Shown here piece after piece: positions 30,516 through 30,570 of a stretch of DNA of 30,570 nucleotides. The DNA lies in assembly GCA_964655475.1 (NCBI GenBank), contig CAZZMO010000018.1, forward strand, positions 1 to 30,570, in the 5' to 3' direction. How positions within the stretch are numbered: the stretch's first letter is position 1; every line of letters begins with the position of its first letter. Under the pieces are notes generated by a model. It was given only the letters and a program-made list of their open reading frames with translations, was not told the origin of the DNA and made no database searches. Position numbers and translations under genes: made by a program. The DNA is from VGMA01 sp964655475. Lineage in GTDB: Bacteria; Chlamydiota; Chlamydiia; Chlamydiales; VGMA01.

Positions 30516-30570
30516 GATGTGTAAAAAATATTTGAAATAGACTTTTAGTATTGATATCACTAGACTTTTC

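Noticed and set aside
1..30570. CRISPR arrays, rRNA genes, complete insertion sequences, prophage genes
   Set aside because: No regularly spaced repeats, rRNA segments, transposase or phage structural genes were found on either strand.

Overview
The window looks like a chromosome segment of an environmental Chlamydiota bacterium (amoeba-symbiont type, broadly Simkania/Parachlamydia/Waddlia-like). Four things suggest this: a type III secretion block in the chlamydial order sctJ-K-L-R-S-T; two tandem MOMP-like outer membrane proteins of the expanded family seen in environmental chlamydiae; an mcsA-mcsB pair; and an rpsB-tsf-pyrH-frr operon. In Chlamydia, mcsB-mcsA-frr-pyrH-tsf-rpsB lie side by side. 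Here about 5 kb of other genes separates the mcs pair from frr. The genus assignment is an inference.

Layout. 102-4292 (+): six overlapping or near-abutting type III secretion genes. 4293-4720: a non-coding gap ending in a near-consensus promoter. 4721-6844 (+): two paralogous outer membrane barrels with a strong intrinsic terminator between them. 6845-11641 (-): the iron-sulfur assembly operon sufB-sufC-sufD-sufS, followed by a 35-residue membrane peptide. 11848-12744 (+): an unrecognised protein built from two internal repeats, behind a TTGATA-17-TATAAT promoter. 12732-12894: a 163-bp imperfect palindrome between two convergent genes. 12903-15620 (-): pgeF and three nucleotide-sugar genes (3,5-epimerase, 4-reductase, KdsB-type CMP-sugar synthetase).

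15665-20566 (+): a tightly overlapping cassette with a CPBP-family membrane protease, three tandem glycosyltransferase-like paralogues and an exostosin-like protein. All four glycosyltransferase-like proteins begin with apparent signal peptides. This cassette is the most unusual content of the window. 20613-21104 (-): a secreted low-complexity protein. 21184-22723 (+): mcsA-mcsB, the kinase subunit lacking several residues typical of active McsB. 22734-25998 (-): tdk, an MFS transporter and an IspD/short-chain dehydrogenase fusion resembling CDP-ribitol synthases. 26188-27248 (+): a GntR/FCD regulator, with a perfect palindromic operator over its promoter, and a DUF2000 protein. 27274-27436 (-): tRNA-Lys and tRNA-Glu. 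27507-30453 (-): rpsB-tsf-pyrH-frr.

How the genes may work together. The suf and rpsB operons and the tRNAs are housekeeping. The T3SS and barrels form the cell-surface interface. The nucleotide-sugar genes lie divergently next to the exported glycosyltransferase cassette, 44 bp apart, so donor synthesis and transfer may be linked, although the signal peptides imply the transferases act outside the cytoplasm. All functions were assigned by reading motifs and comparing with remembered family sequences; no database search was run.
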